Made by a program: the position numbers and the translations under genes
DNA from: Mycolicibacterium mengxianglii
GTDB taxonomy: Bacteria > Actinomycetota > Actinomycetes > Mycobacteriales > Mycobacteriaceae
Length of the DNA stretch: 64,000 bases
Assembly (NCBI RefSeq): GCF_015710575.1
Contig: NZ_CP065373.1
Span: 620,001 to 684,000 of the forward strand
Direction of reading: 5' to 3'
Shown: positions 35,430 to 45,686 of the stretch, piece by piece
Layout of the letters: each line of letters starts with the position of its first letter
How positions within the stretch are numbered: the first letter of the stretch is position 1
The notes under the pieces: generated by a model
Seen by the model: only the letters and a program-made list of their open reading frames with translations
The model's database searches: none
Told to the model about the DNA's origin: nothing

Positions 35430-35459
35430 ACTTTACACGTGTCAAGTTTTGGTCGACAA
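35430..35459 (-). promoter_or_regulatory. SDR promoter with overlapping palindromic operator
   Basis: On the minus strand TTGTCG (35459-35454) and TAAAGT (35435-35430) are separated by 18 bp and make a plausible SigA-like promoter. The near-perfect 16-bp palindrome CTTTACAC/GTGTCAAG (35431-35446, one mismatch) overlaps the -10 box, so a bound repressor would block RNA polymerase. TetR-type regulators favour such sites. Confidence 0.5.
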
Positions 35460-35558
35460 GGGGCTGCTTTGGCTGTGACCACGGCCGATTTCAGCTCACC
35501 GCGAGCAGAATCGCAGGTCAGGAATGCGAGTACCGCCGCAGCGTTGGACCCTTGAGTG

Positions 35559-36092
35559 ATGACCGAGAGGCAGGCCGCGCCCCGCTTTGTGCGCGCCGCG
35601 CAAAACGACCCGGTGGCGGCGCCGCTGCTGGCGGAACTCGCCGCTGAATACGCCGAGCGCTACGGGGGATCCGAGCGGGCCCTGCTCGACGGTATGCAGA
35701 GCTACCCCGCGCAGGAATTCGCCCCACCCGACGGTGGGCTCATCGTCGGTGTGTCGGCGGACGGCACGCCGGTCACCGGTGGCGCTTTCCGGCGCTTCGG
35801 CGACGTGGAGGGTGAGCCGACCGCTGAGCTCAAGAGAATCTGGACCGCCCGCCGGTGGCGCAGGCAGGGGCTGGCCACAGCGATGATGGCCGAACTCGAG
35901 GAGGAGATCCGACGGCGCGGGTATCGGCGGATCTACCTGATGACCGGTGACCGCCAGCCCGAGGCCGAGCGGCTGTACGAATCCCTCGGTTATGTGCGGC
36001 TCGAAGCGCCCTTGCCCGCGTCGGGGCCGGTGTACCCGATCGCTTTCGCCAAATCGGTGCCCCAGCCGGTTACTCAGGAGGTCGAGCTGTGA
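35559..36092 (+). CDS. GNAT-family N-acetyltransferase
   Basis: 177 residues from ATG 35559. The acetyl-CoA binding motif A is seen as LKRIWTARRWRRQGLATAMM, with the R/QxxGxA-type signature, and motif B as RIYLMTGDRQPEAERLYESL followed by GYVRLEAP. The N-terminus has AAEYAERYGG as in small-molecule acetyltransferases. The substrate cannot be inferred. Its stop overlaps the next gene by GTGA, so the two genes are expressed together. Confidence 0.85.
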   Translation: MTERQAAPRFVRAAQNDPVAAPLLAELAAEYAERYGGSERALLDGMQSYPAQEFAPPDGGLIVGVSADGTPVTGGAFRRFGDVEGEPTAELKRIWTARRWRRQGLATAMMAELEEEIRRRGYRRIYLMTGDRQPEAERLYESLGYVRLEAPLPASGPVYPIAFAKSVPQPVTQEVEL

Positions 36093-37201
36093 ACGTGCCA
36101 CTGTCCGTCCTCGACCTGGCGCCGGTCAGCGCCGGATCCGACGTCGCGACCGCACTGCACCACACCGTTGATCTCGCTCAGCACGCCGAGCGCTGGGGAT
36201 ACTCGCGGTACTGGGTCGCCGAGCACCATTTCGTCGCCGTCGCCAGTTCGGCGCCCGCCGTGCTCATCGGCCAGATCGCCGCGGCCACCAAAACCATTCA
36301 CGTCGGTGCGGCGGCCGTGCAACTGGGCTTCACCACAGCGCCCGCGGTGGTGGAGAGCTTCGGCATGCTCGCGGCGTTCCATCCCGGTCGCATCGACCTC
36401 GGCGTGGGGCGTGCCGGCCAGCGACGGCTCGAGGCGCAGCAGGAAGCACCGAAAGTGTCTGCTGCTGAGCATGATTGGCGTGATGTCGACGGTGTGGTGG
36501 TGCCGCCGCCGTTCGATGTCAGTGTGGTGATGCGTAGCGAGCGGTTCCGCACGACGACCGGGCTCCTGCAGCAACCGGGTGCTGTCGCGCCGGATTTCGG
36601 CGACCAGGTGGCCGACATTCTCGCGATGGTCAACGGCACGTACGTCGTCTCGGGGCTCGACGTGCATGCGGTGCCGGGAGAAGGCAGTGGGTTGACACCC
36701 TGGATATTCGGCAGCAGTAAGGGGCAGAGCGCGGTCGTCGCCGGCCGGCTGGGGCTTCCGTTCGTGGCCAGCTACCACATCACCCCGGCAACCGCCCTGG
36801 ATGCGATCGAGCTCTACCGCAATGAGTTTCGCCCTTCATCCGCACTGGAGAAACCCTATGTGGTGGTATCGGCGGATGTCCTGGCCGCAGACGACAGCGC
36901 GACGGCGCAACGGCTGGCTTCGACGTACGGCCAGTGGGTGTACTCGATCCGGGCCGGCGGTGGTGCGGTGCCCTATCCCGACCCCGGAACCACCGCACCG
37001 CTGACAGCGGCCCAACGTGAGCTGGTCGCCGACCGCATCGCAACACAGTTCGTCGGCGACCCCGATGAAGTGGTCCAGCGTCTGGCCACATTGCAGCGGG
37101 TCACCGAAGCCGACGAAATGGTGATCACCTCGGTGGCACACGATCATCGGGACCGGTTGCGCAGCCATGAACTGGTCGCCCGGGGCTGGGGAATCGCCTG
37201 A
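36089..37201 (+). CDS. LLM-class flavin-dependent oxidoreductase (alkanal monooxygenase-like)
   Basis: 370 residues from GTG 36089. The N-terminal LSVLDLAPVSAG and YSRYWVAEHHF segments and FGMLAAFHPGRIDLGVGRAG are typical of the FMN-dependent luciferase-like group (MsnO8 type) rather than F420 enzymes. The middle contains an insertion (about residues 105-165) relative to the simple barrel. The substrate is unknown. It is cotranslated with the GNAT gene. Confidence 0.82.
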   Translation: MNVPLSVLDLAPVSAGSDVATALHHTVDLAQHAERWGYSRYWVAEHHFVAVASSAPAVLIGQIAAATKTIHVGAAAVQLGFTTAPAVVESFGMLAAFHPGRIDLGVGRAGQRRLEAQQEAPKVSAAEHDWRDVDGVVVPPPFDVSVVMRSERFRTTTGLLQQPGAVAPDFGDQVADILAMVNGTYVVSGLDVHAVPGEGSGLTPWIFGSSKGQSAVVAGRLGLPFVASYHITPATALDAIELYRNEFRPSSALEKPYVVVSADVLAADDSATAQRLASTYGQWVYSIRAGGGAVPYPDPGTTAPLTAAQRELVADRIATQFVGDPDEVVQRLATLQRVTEADEMVITSVAHDHRDRLRSHELVARGWGIA

Positions 37202-37213
37202 CCTGCCAGCAGT

Positions 37214-37957
37214 TCACCGCCGCGGGACGGCCCGTTCGGTCATCTCCTTGATCGGTCCCCGCCAGATATCGCCATGCCCGGGCACGAGGACCTCGGCATC
37301 AACGCCTGCGAGCACGGAAAGGCTTTGCTCGCAGGCCTTTTGATCGTGGTTGAACACCTGGTGCAGCAGCTGTGGCCCACGTGTCGGTGACGTCGGGTGT
37401 CCGGTCACCAGCGCGTCACCGCTGACCAGCACGCCGTCCACCAGATAGGAGCAGTGTCCGCCCGTGTGACCGGGGGTGGGAATGGCAACCGGACGCCCGG
37501 GCAGAGTCGCCGCCACCTCGGCAGTGAGTGCCTGCGCGGATGGAATGCCGTCGTGGACGAATGCGCCCTGGCGGACGATGTCCCAGGACCACTTCAGCCA
37601 GCGCGGCTGCCAGGCCTGTCGTGCGACGTCGATGGGCGCAGCCTGCTCGAGGTACTCCCGCTTGGCATGGCCGACTTCGGCGGCGTGGCAATACACCGGA
37701 ATCTGGTGTTGCGCTGCCAGCGAGATCGCGGCGCCGAAATGGTCAACGTGTGCGTGGGTCAACAAGATTGCCTGGATGTCACCGGTGTCGTAGCCCAGTT
37801 GTCGCACCGAGTCCAGCACTTGCGTGCACTGGCCCGGGTAGCCGGCGTCGATGAGGATCAGGCCGTCGGCCCCGGTCACCAGGGTCCAGTTCACAAGGGG
37901 GGTCTGGGCGAGGTGCACGTTGTCCGTCACCTGGACGAGGGGGTTGGCAGGTGCCAT
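37214..37957 (-). CDS. Metallo-beta-lactamase-fold hydrolase (Rv0406c-like)
   Basis: 247 residues. The binuclear metal motif is [12 protein letters not shown] (HxHxDH), with further ligands in [26 protein letters not shown] and LVPGHGD. No signal peptide is visible, so it is cytoplasmic and probably a glyoxalase II-like or general thioester/ester hydrolase rather than a beta-lactamase. It is divergent from fgd1, the same arrangement as Rv0406c-Rv0407 in M. tuberculosis. Confidence 0.87.
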   Translation of the reverse strand: MAPANPLVQVTDNVHLAQTPLVNWTLVTGADGLILIDAGYPGQCTQVLDSVRQLGYDTGDIQAILLTHAHVDHFGAAISLAAQHQIPVYCHAAEVGHAKREYLEQAAPIDVARQAWQPRWLKWSWDIVRQGAFVHDGIPSAQALTAEVAATLPGRPVAIPTPGHTGGHCSYLVDGVLVSGDALVTGHPTSPTRGPQLLHQVFNHDQKACEQSLSVLAGVDAEVLVPGHGDIWRGPIKEMTERAVPRR

Positions 37958-38052
37958 GGCAACAGGTTAAGCGCCGGCCGCCGAATCGTCCGTGCGGGTT
38001 CCAGCGCCGGGCGACGGTGACCTATGCCGCTGCGAGGAGTAGAAATGAGATC

Positions 38053-39063
38053 GTGGCTGAACTCAAACTGGGGTACAAGGCGTCGGCAGAGCAGTTCGCA
38101 CCCCGAGAGCTGGTGGAGTTGGCGGTGCTGGCCGAGGCGCACGGGATGGACAGTGCGACGGTCAGCGACCATTTCCAGCCGTGGCGGCATGAGGGTGGGC
38201 ATGCGCCGTTCTCGTTGGCCTGGATCACCGCAGTCGGTGAGCGGACCCAGCGGTTGATTCTGGGCACGTCGGTGTTGACGCCGACGTTCCGGTACAACCC
38301 GGCGGTGATCGCCCAGGCGTTCGCGACCATGGGGTGTCTCTACCCGGACCGGATCTTCCTCGGTGTGGGTACCGGTGAATCGCTCAACGAGATCGCCACC
38401 GGATACCAGGGGGAGTGGCCCGAGTTCAAGGAGCGCTACGCCCGGTTGCGTGAGTCGGTGCGGCTGATGCGTGAACTGTGGCTCGGCGACCGTGTCGATT
38501 TCGACGGTGAGTACTACAAGACCAAGGGCGCCTCGATCTACGACGTGCCCGAGGGTGGCATCCCGATCTACATCGCCGCCGGCGGGCCGCAGGTGGCCAA
38601 GTACGCCGGCCGCGCGGGTGACGGCTTCATCTGCACCTCCGGCAAGGGCGAGGAGCTCTACAAGGACAAGCTCATTCCGGCGATGCGTGAGGGTGCTGAG
38701 GCCGCCGGGAAGAACCCGGATGATGTGGACCGGATGATCGAGATCAAGATCTCCTACGACACCGATCCGGAGCTGGCGCTGGAGAACACCCGGTTCTGGG
38801 CGCCGCTGTCGCTGACCGCTGAGCAGAAGACCAACATCCACGATCCGCTGGAGATGGAGAAGGCCGCCGACGAACTGCCCATCGAGCAGGTCGCCAAGCG
38901 CTGGATCGTCGCCTCTGATCCCGACGAGGCTGTCGAGAAGGTTGCCGATTACGTGAAGTGGGGGCTCAACCACCTGGTGTTCCACGCACCCGGTCACGAC
39001 CAGCGCCGCTTTCTGGAGCTGTTCCAGCGCGACCTCGAGCCGCGACTGCGCCGACTGGGCTAA
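38053..39063 (+). CDS. fgd1: F420-dependent glucose-6-phosphate dehydrogenase
   Basis: This 336-residue enzyme oxidises glucose 6-phosphate to 6-phosphogluconolactone and reduces coenzyme F420, the main source of F420H2 in mycobacteria and the activator needed for nitroimidazole prodrugs. It begins [15 protein letters not shown] and contains [17 protein letters not shown] with the catalytic His, [26 protein letters not shown], and [16 protein letters not shown]; all agree with the M. tuberculosis protein as I remember it. GTG 38053 gives exactly the usual length. GAGGAG lies 13 nt upstream, a little far. The 3' end overlaps the convergent exopolysaccharide operon by 4 bp. Confidence 0.96.
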   Translation: MAELKLGYKASAEQFAPRELVELAVLAEAHGMDSATVSDHFQPWRHEGGHAPFSLAWITAVGERTQRLILGTSVLTPTFRYNPAVIAQAFATMGCLYPDRIFLGVGTGESLNEIATGYQGEWPEFKERYARLRESVRLMRELWLGDRVDFDGEYYKTKGASIYDVPEGGIPIYIAAGGPQVAKYAGRAGDGFICTSGKGEELYKDKLIPAMREGAEAAGKNPDDVDRMIEIKISYDTDPELALENTRFWAPLSLTAEQKTNIHDPLEMEKAADELPIEQVAKRWIVASDPDEAVEKVADYVKWGLNHLVFHAPGHDQRRFLELFQRDLEPRLRRLG

Positions 39064-40790
39064 CCGCCCGGTCGCACCATCGGAGTTTCGTCGGTCGGTA
39101 TTTCGGATTCGGCCAGTTCGTCGGTCGGCTCTTCGACGCGGTACAGGCGCCATTCCCGGCCTGCGGGTCCGGCTACGTGTACCAGCCTGCCCAGCCCGGC
39201 TCCGTCATCCCAGATCGAAGGATAACGCTGGGTAATGGCGTCTTTGGCGGCGTTGCCGGCGGGATTGGACACTAGGATGTAGCGGACGCCGAAATCCCAG
39301 GGGCGGTTCAGCGCCGCGGTGAAGTCATAGTCGCTGGTGACCACAAACTGTGCCGGGTTGCCGGAGGCCAGCCACACCGGCGAGCTGATGAAGGTGTCCG
39401 TGAGGACCGACCCGGCGGGTAGGTTCTGCCGATCCAGCCAGTCGGCCAGGATCTGGTCGGAAGCCGTCATTCGCCGGTATTCCTCAGGCGGATACTGCCG
39501 GGGATCGATGAGGGAGTTCAGACCAAGCAGCAGTGGCTGATTGGTGGTGTTGCCACGATCCAACATCGCGTACGCCGTCACGGGCATCCCCACCACGACC
39601 GAGAGGCACAGCAGTCCGGCGGCCAGGCGCGCGGGAACGGAATCCAGGCGCAGTGATCCGGGCGCGCCCGTGATCGGGGTCCAGCACACCAGGACGACAA
39701 CGATGACCAGAGGAATCGCCGGCATGTAGAAGCGGAACCATCCGAAGGTCGACACCGTAAAGTGCCCCCAGGCGGCAAAGGCCAGCACCGCGCCGAATGT
39801 GGCCAACGGAGCCAACACATCCACTCGCCTCTTCAGTGCCGCCACGGCGACGGCCAGCGTGACGGCCAGTCCGACGAACGGCTGCATGCCGAGCATCCGC
39901 TGCCCGATCACGTACCAGTTGGCGTTCGTGATGATGCCACCGCGCTCGACTGCGGTGTGTACCTGGCTGGCGTTGCCGTACTGCGACGACACCGTGGCGA
40001 ACATCTCCCCGGTCACGATCCATGAGGTGGCGGCCCACAGCCCGACTGCCATCACAATGGGCATCAGGACGATCATCATGCTGGAGAAGGCGAAGCTCTT
40101 CCGCGAATGCTGCGGCGCACGGCGGTACGCAATGGCCCCCACCAGAACCGCAGCACCGAAGGCGGCGGGAATCATTTCGTATCGCGTCAGGTAGCCGACT
40201 CCCAAAGCGATTCCGGCAATGGCCAGATCGCCCACATAGCGGGTCTCGATCCACAACAGCAGTCGCCGAACGCACCACAGCAGACAGAACAGCATCGCTG
40301 CTTCGCTCATCCCAGATGCGCCGTAGGCGATGATGATCGGGTTGAGGGCAAAGCACCCCACCGCAATCCAGAGCCACAGACTTCCGACGCCGCGGTCCAG
40401 GGCGATCCGACGCACCAGAACGACCGCGCCGGCCATGAAAGCAGCACTCTGCAGAATCCCGGCGAGACCGTCGTTGCGGATCTCCGGCCACCAGTGGCTC
40501 AGAGGGAGGAGCGGAATCTGGACCAGGCTGGGGAGCGGGTTCCACACGAAGCCGACGGCCCCGAGGTGGGGATCTCGGCTCATCAATGTGTAGGCCGCGT
40601 TGGCGACGCGGCTGAACGCGTCGGGCTCGTAGAAGTCGTACCGCAGCACCATCAGTGCTCCGGCGGTGAAGTACCCGGTCATCAGTGCGATGAACAGGGC
40701 CACCGCCGGCCGGCGTGACCGGCGCCGGGTGGGCTCATCTAGCCCACCCGGTGCCGGGGTCATCGTGTCCGGCGGGGCCAAAATGCTCAC
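39060..40790 (-). CDS. Polytopic membrane glycosyltransferase-like protein, last gene of the exopolysaccharide operon
   Basis: 576 residues from GTG 40790 (GTGA overlap with the BcsB-like gene). There are about ten to twelve membrane helices and a C-terminal extracytoplasmic domain of about 130 residues. The first external loop carries an acidic motif ([12 protein letters not shown]), as in GT-C fold enzymes of the PMT/ArnT (GT39) type, which use polyprenyl-phosphate sugars. I cannot name the sugar or acceptor. Its place in the operon suggests decoration or transfer of the polymer made by the GT2 protein (inference). The stop overlaps the fgd1 stop region by 4 bp. Confidence 0.7.
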   Translation of the reverse strand: MSILAPPDTMTPAPGGLDEPTRRRSRRPAVALFIALMTGYFTAGALMVLRYDFYEPDAFSRVANAAYTLMSRDPHLGAVGFVWNPLPSLVQIPLLPLSHWWPEIRNDGLAGILQSAAFMAGAVVLVRRIALDRGVGSLWLWIAVGCFALNPIIIAYGASGMSEAAMLFCLLWCVRRLLLWIETRYVGDLAIAGIALGVGYLTRYEMIPAAFGAAVLVGAIAYRRAPQHSRKSFAFSSMMIVLMPIVMAVGLWAATSWIVTGEMFATVSSQYGNASQVHTAVERGGIITNANWYVIGQRMLGMQPFVGLAVTLAVAVAALKRRVDVLAPLATFGAVLAFAAWGHFTVSTFGWFRFYMPAIPLVIVVVLVCWTPITGAPGSLRLDSVPARLAAGLLCLSVVVGMPVTAYAMLDRGNTTNQPLLLGLNSLIDPRQYPPEEYRRMTASDQILADWLDRQNLPAGSVLTDTFISSPVWLASGNPAQFVVTSDYDFTAALNRPWDFGVRYILVSNPAGNAAKDAITQRYPSIWDDGAGLGRLVHVAGPAGREWRLYRVEEPTDELAESEIPTDETPMVRPGG

Positions 40791-42751
40791 GCCGCAGGGC
40801 GTTTCGTGCGTCGTTGACGCACCACCAGCGCCCCGGCGACGGCCGCCGCGGCGATTCCGGACACCGCCAGCGTGAACCACATCCACATCCGCCAGTGGTC
40901 GCTGGTTACCACCTGGTTCTCCAGATAGCCGCCCGCGCGGATCGTGAGATTGACGGTGGCCCCCTCGACTCCGGTCGCCACCACGTCGCCGTCGAGGGAC
41001 GCCCACCTGCTCTGGAGGCCGTACACAAAGTCGAAATTGTGTTCCAGCAGAGCATCGTCACCGGAGATGGCCAGAATCATCTTGTCGCCCCGGGAGAAGG
41101 CCTGCACCACACCAAGAGTGCTCTTGACGTCCACCTCGGTGATGGTGCTGCCGTCGACCCGCAGCGGGTCGGCAGGATCGATCGGCGGATTCATGCCGAG
41201 TCGGGTCAACTCGTCACTGGGGGCTACCACGATCAGGCCAACGGAGTCGCGTGCGGCTTCATCGAGCGGGACTACGTTCGGTCGCAATGCGACCGTGGAC
41301 TGCTGGGCCATCAGATGGATCGCCTGCGCCGCGTATCGGATCTGTGCGGGATCCTGCACCGAGACGTTGAAGTCGGGCGTGAACGCCATGGGCAGCGCGG
41401 GGAATCCACCCCGGTTGTTCGTTCCTGGCGTCACTGTGACAGTGGAGTTCGGATCGAGAACGAACGTCATCCGATCGGTCAACGGGGCGCACTGCCGTTT
41501 CGGGAAGTATCGAAGTTCAAATGCGAGACCGACATTCGAAGAGATGGCCTCAGCAGGGATGTCGAGGTCCAGGTCGACCTTCCCGGTGTCGTCGAGGCGG
41601 GTCGAAGCCAAGACGGTATCGCCGGCGCGCACCAGCATCGAGGCCTCACTGTCCACGACCGGTGTGTAGTCGGCCAGCAGGTGCACCTTGGCCGACTGGA
41701 TCTGGCCTACGCCGAACGCGCCGGCGTCGAAACCGGAGTACAGCATCGCGGTGTTGAGTACCGAGGCCTGGCCGCTGAGGCCCAGCTGGGAGAACGTCAT
41801 CGTGTCGTTGGCCGAGGTGAGCTTTTCCGAGGCAGACATCACCGACACCGAGTCGGTCTGCGCCAACGCGACGCGGCGATCGGCGAACAACTCGACCTGG
41901 CGCAGCAGCGCGGGACCTTCGCCGGTGATTGCCAGTACAGCACCGGCAGTACCGCCGTGCTCGACTGCGATGCCCGCCTTGCCGCCATCGCGTATGTCGA
42001 TGACCCGCCGGGCGGTGCCGGTTTCAGTGGGCGGACGCCCCGTGGACGTGTTGACGTCGATGCGCAGTGGTAGCGGGCGGTACATGTGAGTGAGCTTGGC
42101 TACCAACGCGACTGCTGCCTGCTGCTGTTCGGGGGAGGGGTCGGGGCCGACCCGAATGGTGATCGCGTCCAGGTACCCGGGGAGAAAATCTGCCACGGTG
42201 GTCGGGTCGGATACGGTGCCCGAATACGTCGTGGCGATCTGACTCAGAGTCACCTCGGGTGGATGCACGCAGCTGTCGGTGCGATCGTTGTCGTAATCCC
42301 TGATGACGAACTTCAGGGTGCTGGCGTCATCGGTGATGCGTGCCTTCGAGATGTTCACCGAAAACGGTGCCGTCGAAAGATCCTGGGGGATCGGAATGCT
42401 GGCTATCTGCATGTCCTGGGCATCGAATACGTCGACACGACCGGCGGTGTCGATGGCGGTGCTGATCGTCCCAGTCAACCGCAGCGGCGTCACCCCGTCA
42501 GGTACCGGCATTCGGACGTCGCTGGATTGATTGGCGCCGATGAGCTCCACCTGGTTCGTCATCCCGAGCTGCGCCCAGGTGATTGCCGGGGTGGCACCGG
42601 TCGGCGACGTGCGTGGTTTCGTGCCGGACGACGAATTCGACGGCGAGTCCCCGGGTGCGGCGAGTGCGCTCGGGGTCTCAGATACAGCCAGACCGGCTGT
42701 GAGGGCGAATGCCGCTATCGCACAACTCAAACGGCGCAGGGATGCTGTCAC
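40787..42751 (-). CDS. BcsB-like cellulose synthase subunit homologue
   Basis: 654 residues from GTG 42751 (GTGA overlap with the GT2 gene). An N-terminal signal peptide of about 32 residues ends near ALAAPGD. A large secreted part follows, with alternating beta-rich domains (jelly-roll carbohydrate-binding-like) and flavodoxin-like segments such as GTARRVIDIRDGGKAGIAVE. One C-terminal membrane helix (WMWFTLAVSGIAAAAVAGAL) is followed by a basic tail. This is the topology of BcsB, which pairs with the GT2 synthase and guides the emerging glucan. Overall length is close to BcsB. Sequence similarity to proteobacterial BcsB is distant, so the polymer may not be cellulose. Confidence 0.75.
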   Translation of the reverse strand: MTASLRRLSCAIAAFALTAGLAVSETPSALAAPGDSPSNSSSGTKPRTSPTGATPAITWAQLGMTNQVELIGANQSSDVRMPVPDGVTPLRLTGTISTAIDTAGRVDVFDAQDMQIASIPIPQDLSTAPFSVNISKARITDDASTLKFVIRDYDNDRTDSCVHPPEVTLSQIATTYSGTVSDPTTVADFLPGYLDAITIRVGPDPSPEQQQAAVALVAKLTHMYRPLPLRIDVNTSTGRPPTETGTARRVIDIRDGGKAGIAVEHGGTAGAVLAITGEGPALLRQVELFADRRVALAQTDSVSVMSASEKLTSANDTMTFSQLGLSGQASVLNTAMLYSGFDAGAFGVGQIQSAKVHLLADYTPVVDSEASMLVRAGDTVLASTRLDDTGKVDLDLDIPAEAISSNVGLAFELRYFPKRQCAPLTDRMTFVLDPNSTVTVTPGTNNRGGFPALPMAFTPDFNVSVQDPAQIRYAAQAIHLMAQQSTVALRPNVVPLDEAARDSVGLIVVAPSDELTRLGMNPPIDPADPLRVDGSTITEVDVKSTLGVVQAFSRGDKMILAISGDDALLEHNFDFVYGLQSRWASLDGDVVATGVEGATVNLTIRAGGYLENQVVTSDHWRMWMWFTLAVSGIAAAAVAGALVVRQRRTKRPAA

Positions 42752-44193
42752 GATTGTTTTTCTCCATGGGCAGTAGCGGGGGAATGATCTGCGGCGACCG
42801 GGCTGTGGGACAGGCCGTGCACGGTCTTCTCCCAGAAGAACGGGCGGAAGACGAGTTGATAGATGGCTTTGATCGCTGCCACCGACTGCAGAAACCAATA
42901 GAGGGGAACCAGAATCGCGGCCCACCACAGGTACGGCTTGTGCTGCGCGTGGCAGACGACCAGCCCGACGAACACCGCCAGCGGGGCCACGACGATGAAC
43001 AGCACAAGACAGAGGTAGTACGTCACCGGAGGGAAGAGCAGGTCGACGATCGGCGGACGGCCCGCGACCCAGCAGAGCAGCGCGAACCAGAACAGCAGGT
43101 TGAACGCGTTACCCAATGGGACGGCACCGGTCATCGAGATCAACCGCAGGACCGCTTTCGTGCCGATGGCCCGCCGCAGCACAAGAGGATGCCGAAGATG
43201 GACGATCATCGTCTGCAGGTAGCCCTTGTACCAGCGCGACCGTTGCCGGATCCAGTTGATGATGTCGGAGTTGGCTTCCTCCAGCGTGATTGAATCCAGG
43301 ATGATGGTGCGGTAGCCGTACCGGGCCAGGCGTACCCCGAGATCGGCGTCTTCGGTGACGTTGTACTCGTCCCAGCCACCCACTTCGCGCCACACCGCGG
43401 TCGGCATGTGGTTGGAGGTGCCGCCCAGCGGCACAGCGCATTTGGCGTCCTGGATGGCGGGCAGGACGACGCCGAACCACTGGTCGTACTCGATGGCGAA
43501 CCACCGGGTGAGCAGGTTCTGGTCTTCGTTGAAATACGCCAGCCGACACTGTGCGCAGCCAACGTCGGAACCGGCCTGGCGCATGGCGGCCACCGCGCGC
43601 CGTAGTTGCAATGGTTCGGGGATGTCCTCGGCGTCGTAGATGGTCATCATCTCGCTGCGCGGATCGGCCACCGTCATTCCGTAGTTGCAGGCTTTCGGTT
43701 TGGTGCGTGGCAGGCTGGGAGGCACCAGGACCACCCGTATCGACGGCAAGGTCATGTCAACGACCGCCTGCTGGGTCGGGATGTCGTCCTCTTCGATCAG
43801 CAGCAGGACCTCGAGCTTGTCCGCGGGGTAGTCCAGTCGGCCGACTCCGGCCAGGAGGTACCGCATGATCGTGGGCTCAGCGAAGACCGGGACGAGCACG
43901 GTGTAGTAGGGCAGCTCGTCGTCGGGAATCGCCCGCGCCTCCTCGTCGCTGATCGTGATCAACGACGGGGAGGTGAATCCTTTGATCAGCAACCAGTTCC
44001 GGTCCAAGGACGTTATGAGATAACACACGGCGATCACACTGGTCACGACCGTGGCCGCCGTTGTCGGCGCCACCGCGAAGGCCGCCGCAATCAACCCGAT
44101 CGCGATCACGATGCGCAGAATCGAGCGTCGATTCAGAGCGGTCCGTGCAGACAGGTGGGCTGGGAGTTGCGGCGAGTAAGGCTCGCCCCTCAT
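42748..44193 (-). CDS. Processive family 2 glycosyltransferase, cellulose-synthase (BcsA)-like
   Basis: This 481-residue membrane enzyme has two N-terminal helices, a cytoplasmic GT-A domain, and three to four C-terminal helices. The processive-synthase motifs are present in order: YYTVLVPVFAEP at the start of the domain, IYDAEDIPEP (DxD-type), NVTEDADLGVRLA (TED, the catalytic base), and IRQRSRWYKGYLQT (QxxRW, holding the growing chain). It therefore polymerises a UDP-sugar and likely extrudes the chain. There is no PilZ domain, unlike classic BcsA, so cyclic di-GMP control through PilZ is not expected. It is coupled to both neighbours (ATGA and GTGA). Confidence 0.87.
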   Translation of the reverse strand: MRGEPYSPQLPAHLSARTALNRRSILRIVIAIGLIAAAFAVAPTTAATVVTSVIAVCYLITSLDRNWLLIKGFTSPSLITISDEEARAIPDDELPYYTVLVPVFAEPTIMRYLLAGVGRLDYPADKLEVLLLIEEDDIPTQQAVVDMTLPSIRVVLVPPSLPRTKPKACNYGMTVADPRSEMMTIYDAEDIPEPLQLRRAVAAMRQAGSDVGCAQCRLAYFNEDQNLLTRWFAIEYDQWFGVVLPAIQDAKCAVPLGGTSNHMPTAVWREVGGWDEYNVTEDADLGVRLARYGYRTIILDSITLEEANSDIINWIRQRSRWYKGYLQTMIVHLRHPLVLRRAIGTKAVLRLISMTGAVPLGNAFNLLFWFALLCWVAGRPPIVDLLFPPVTYYLCLVLFIVVAPLAVFVGLVVCHAQHKPYLWWAAILVPLYWFLQSVAAIKAIYQLVFRPFFWEKTVHGLSHSPVAADHSPATAHGEKQS

Positions 44194-45686
44194 GGGGCGA
44201 GGCCTCCTCGAGACGGGCCGCCGGCGGCGTTGACGAGCCGTTGCACAACCACCTCGCCGCTCGCGGCGACGATGGGGTCAACCGCGCTGTACTGCGACGG
44301 CTGCTGGCGTGCCACCCACAGGGCGGGTTCGATGAGACTGTTCATCACGTTCAACGGCCGGGGGGAGGGTGCGGGCAGACCCCTGGTTTGACTGGTGATC
44401 ACCGTGACCTGTTGATAGCTCCGGCCACTGTGCCAAACCCAGGTCACCGCACTCCAGTTCGTGGTGTCCTGGGCTGTCGCCGAGTCCGCGTCGCTGTGGG
44501 CTGTCTTGATACCGGCCGGCCGGTCTGCCAGCGCTTCGTACGGGGTGTAGTTCACCGGGGTGGGTGAGGGGTACCAGACCGCGTCGGAAAAGTCCTGCAA
44601 CCGTGCCAGATCGGGCGAGGACATCACGTCGACCACAGTCCTGTACTCGCCGGCCCCGCCGGGCGCGCGATAGCGCGTCAACGTGGCGTCGGGACCGAGG
44701 AAGCGGGTGATGAAGGGGAACTCCTCCACCGGGTCGAGAGCGCCTGCCTGGATCCAATCGGGGCGCGCCTCATCGACAGTGGCCGGCCGAGTCATCGGAA
44801 GGTGAACGCACAGCAACGCGATGGCAGCCACCAGCAGCAGCGCATACGACTGGGGCTTGCAGCGGGGCAGCGTCGCACCTGCTGAGAGTTCCCAGTCGGT
44901 ACGAGACAGGTAATGCATCCGATGCAGGGCCAGCACGACCACCAGTGGGACTGCGCCCGCGGCGACGATGACCCGGAGGTAGAGGCCGGCCTCGGCGAGC
45001 ACGAACACCGTGGCGGCGGCAAGGGCGAGGTTGACGGCGGTGGCGAGCAGGCGCCGTCGGACGCCGACGAACCGCGCGGCCAGGTACACGGCCACAGTGC
45101 CGACGAGGGCTGAGACGGTGACATTGGCGGTATCGGAGCCGCCGAGTTGGGCCGTCATCAACAGAAACGGCATCACCGGCGCCAGCAGTAAGCCCAGCAA
45201 CCAGACATTCCACATCCGGAGCACGTGGCGCGCGGAGAACACGACCATGCCGCAGGCCGCGACCCAGACCAGCAGGCCCAGGTTGTCGACGTGCCACAGC
45301 GCCGCCATGGTCGGCAACCGGTCTTCGATCAGCCAGATCGCAGCGAATCCGCCGACGCAGAGCAGTACTGCCCCGATCCAGTCGGATTCGGCGTCGATCA
45401 CGCCGCGGGGTGCCCGGCTGTAGCCGGCAGCGACGAGGCCCGCCAGTATCGGCGCGACGACCAGGTAGGCCGATTGCGATCCGCCGAAAGCGCTCCGGCC
45501 CACCTCGTTCAATTGGACGAAGTACGCGAGAGCGCCGACTGCCAGCACGAACCAGATCCGCGCCCACAGTTCCGGGTTGAGGCCTGGGCGGGCGCTAGTA
45601 GCAAAATCGGGCAACTGATCCAGATCGTCATCGCGGGTGCCGACTTGGGGCGAACTTGCTCCATATGCGGGGGATTCGGTGGCCAT
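44190..45686 (-). CDS. Polytopic membrane protein, first gene of the exopolysaccharide operon
   Basis: 498 residues from ATG 45686 (MATESPAYG), with a purine-rich AGAGAAG just before it; an upstream in-frame start at 45734 is weaker. Eight to nine membrane helices are followed by a C-terminal exported domain of about 170 residues (from VDEARPDWIQAG onward). The architecture of many helices plus an exported C-terminal domain is reminiscent of exosortase/EpsI-type proteins of exopolysaccharide loci, but I do not see a convincing Cys/Arg/His triad. Function unknown. Its stop overlaps the GT2 start. Confidence 0.65.
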   Translation of the reverse strand: MATESPAYGASSPQVGTRDDDLDQLPDFATSARPGLNPELWARIWFVLAVGALAYFVQLNEVGRSAFGGSQSAYLVVAPILAGLVAAGYSRAPRGVIDAESDWIGAVLLCVGGFAAIWLIEDRLPTMAALWHVDNLGLLVWVAACGMVVFSARHVLRMWNVWLLGLLLAPVMPFLLMTAQLGGSDTANVTVSALVGTVAVYLAARFVGVRRRLLATAVNLALAAATVFVLAEAGLYLRVIVAAGAVPLVVVLALHRMHYLSRTDWELSAGATLPRCKPQSYALLLVAAIALLCVHLPMTRPATVDEARPDWIQAGALDPVEEFPFITRFLGPDATLTRYRAPGGAGEYRTVVDVMSSPDLARLQDFSDAVWYPSPTPVNYTPYEALADRPAGIKTAHSDADSATAQDTTNWSAVTWVWHSGRSYQQVTVITSQTRGLPAPSPRPLNVMNSLIEPALWVARQQPSQYSAVDPIVAASGEVVVQRLVNAAGGPSRGGLAP

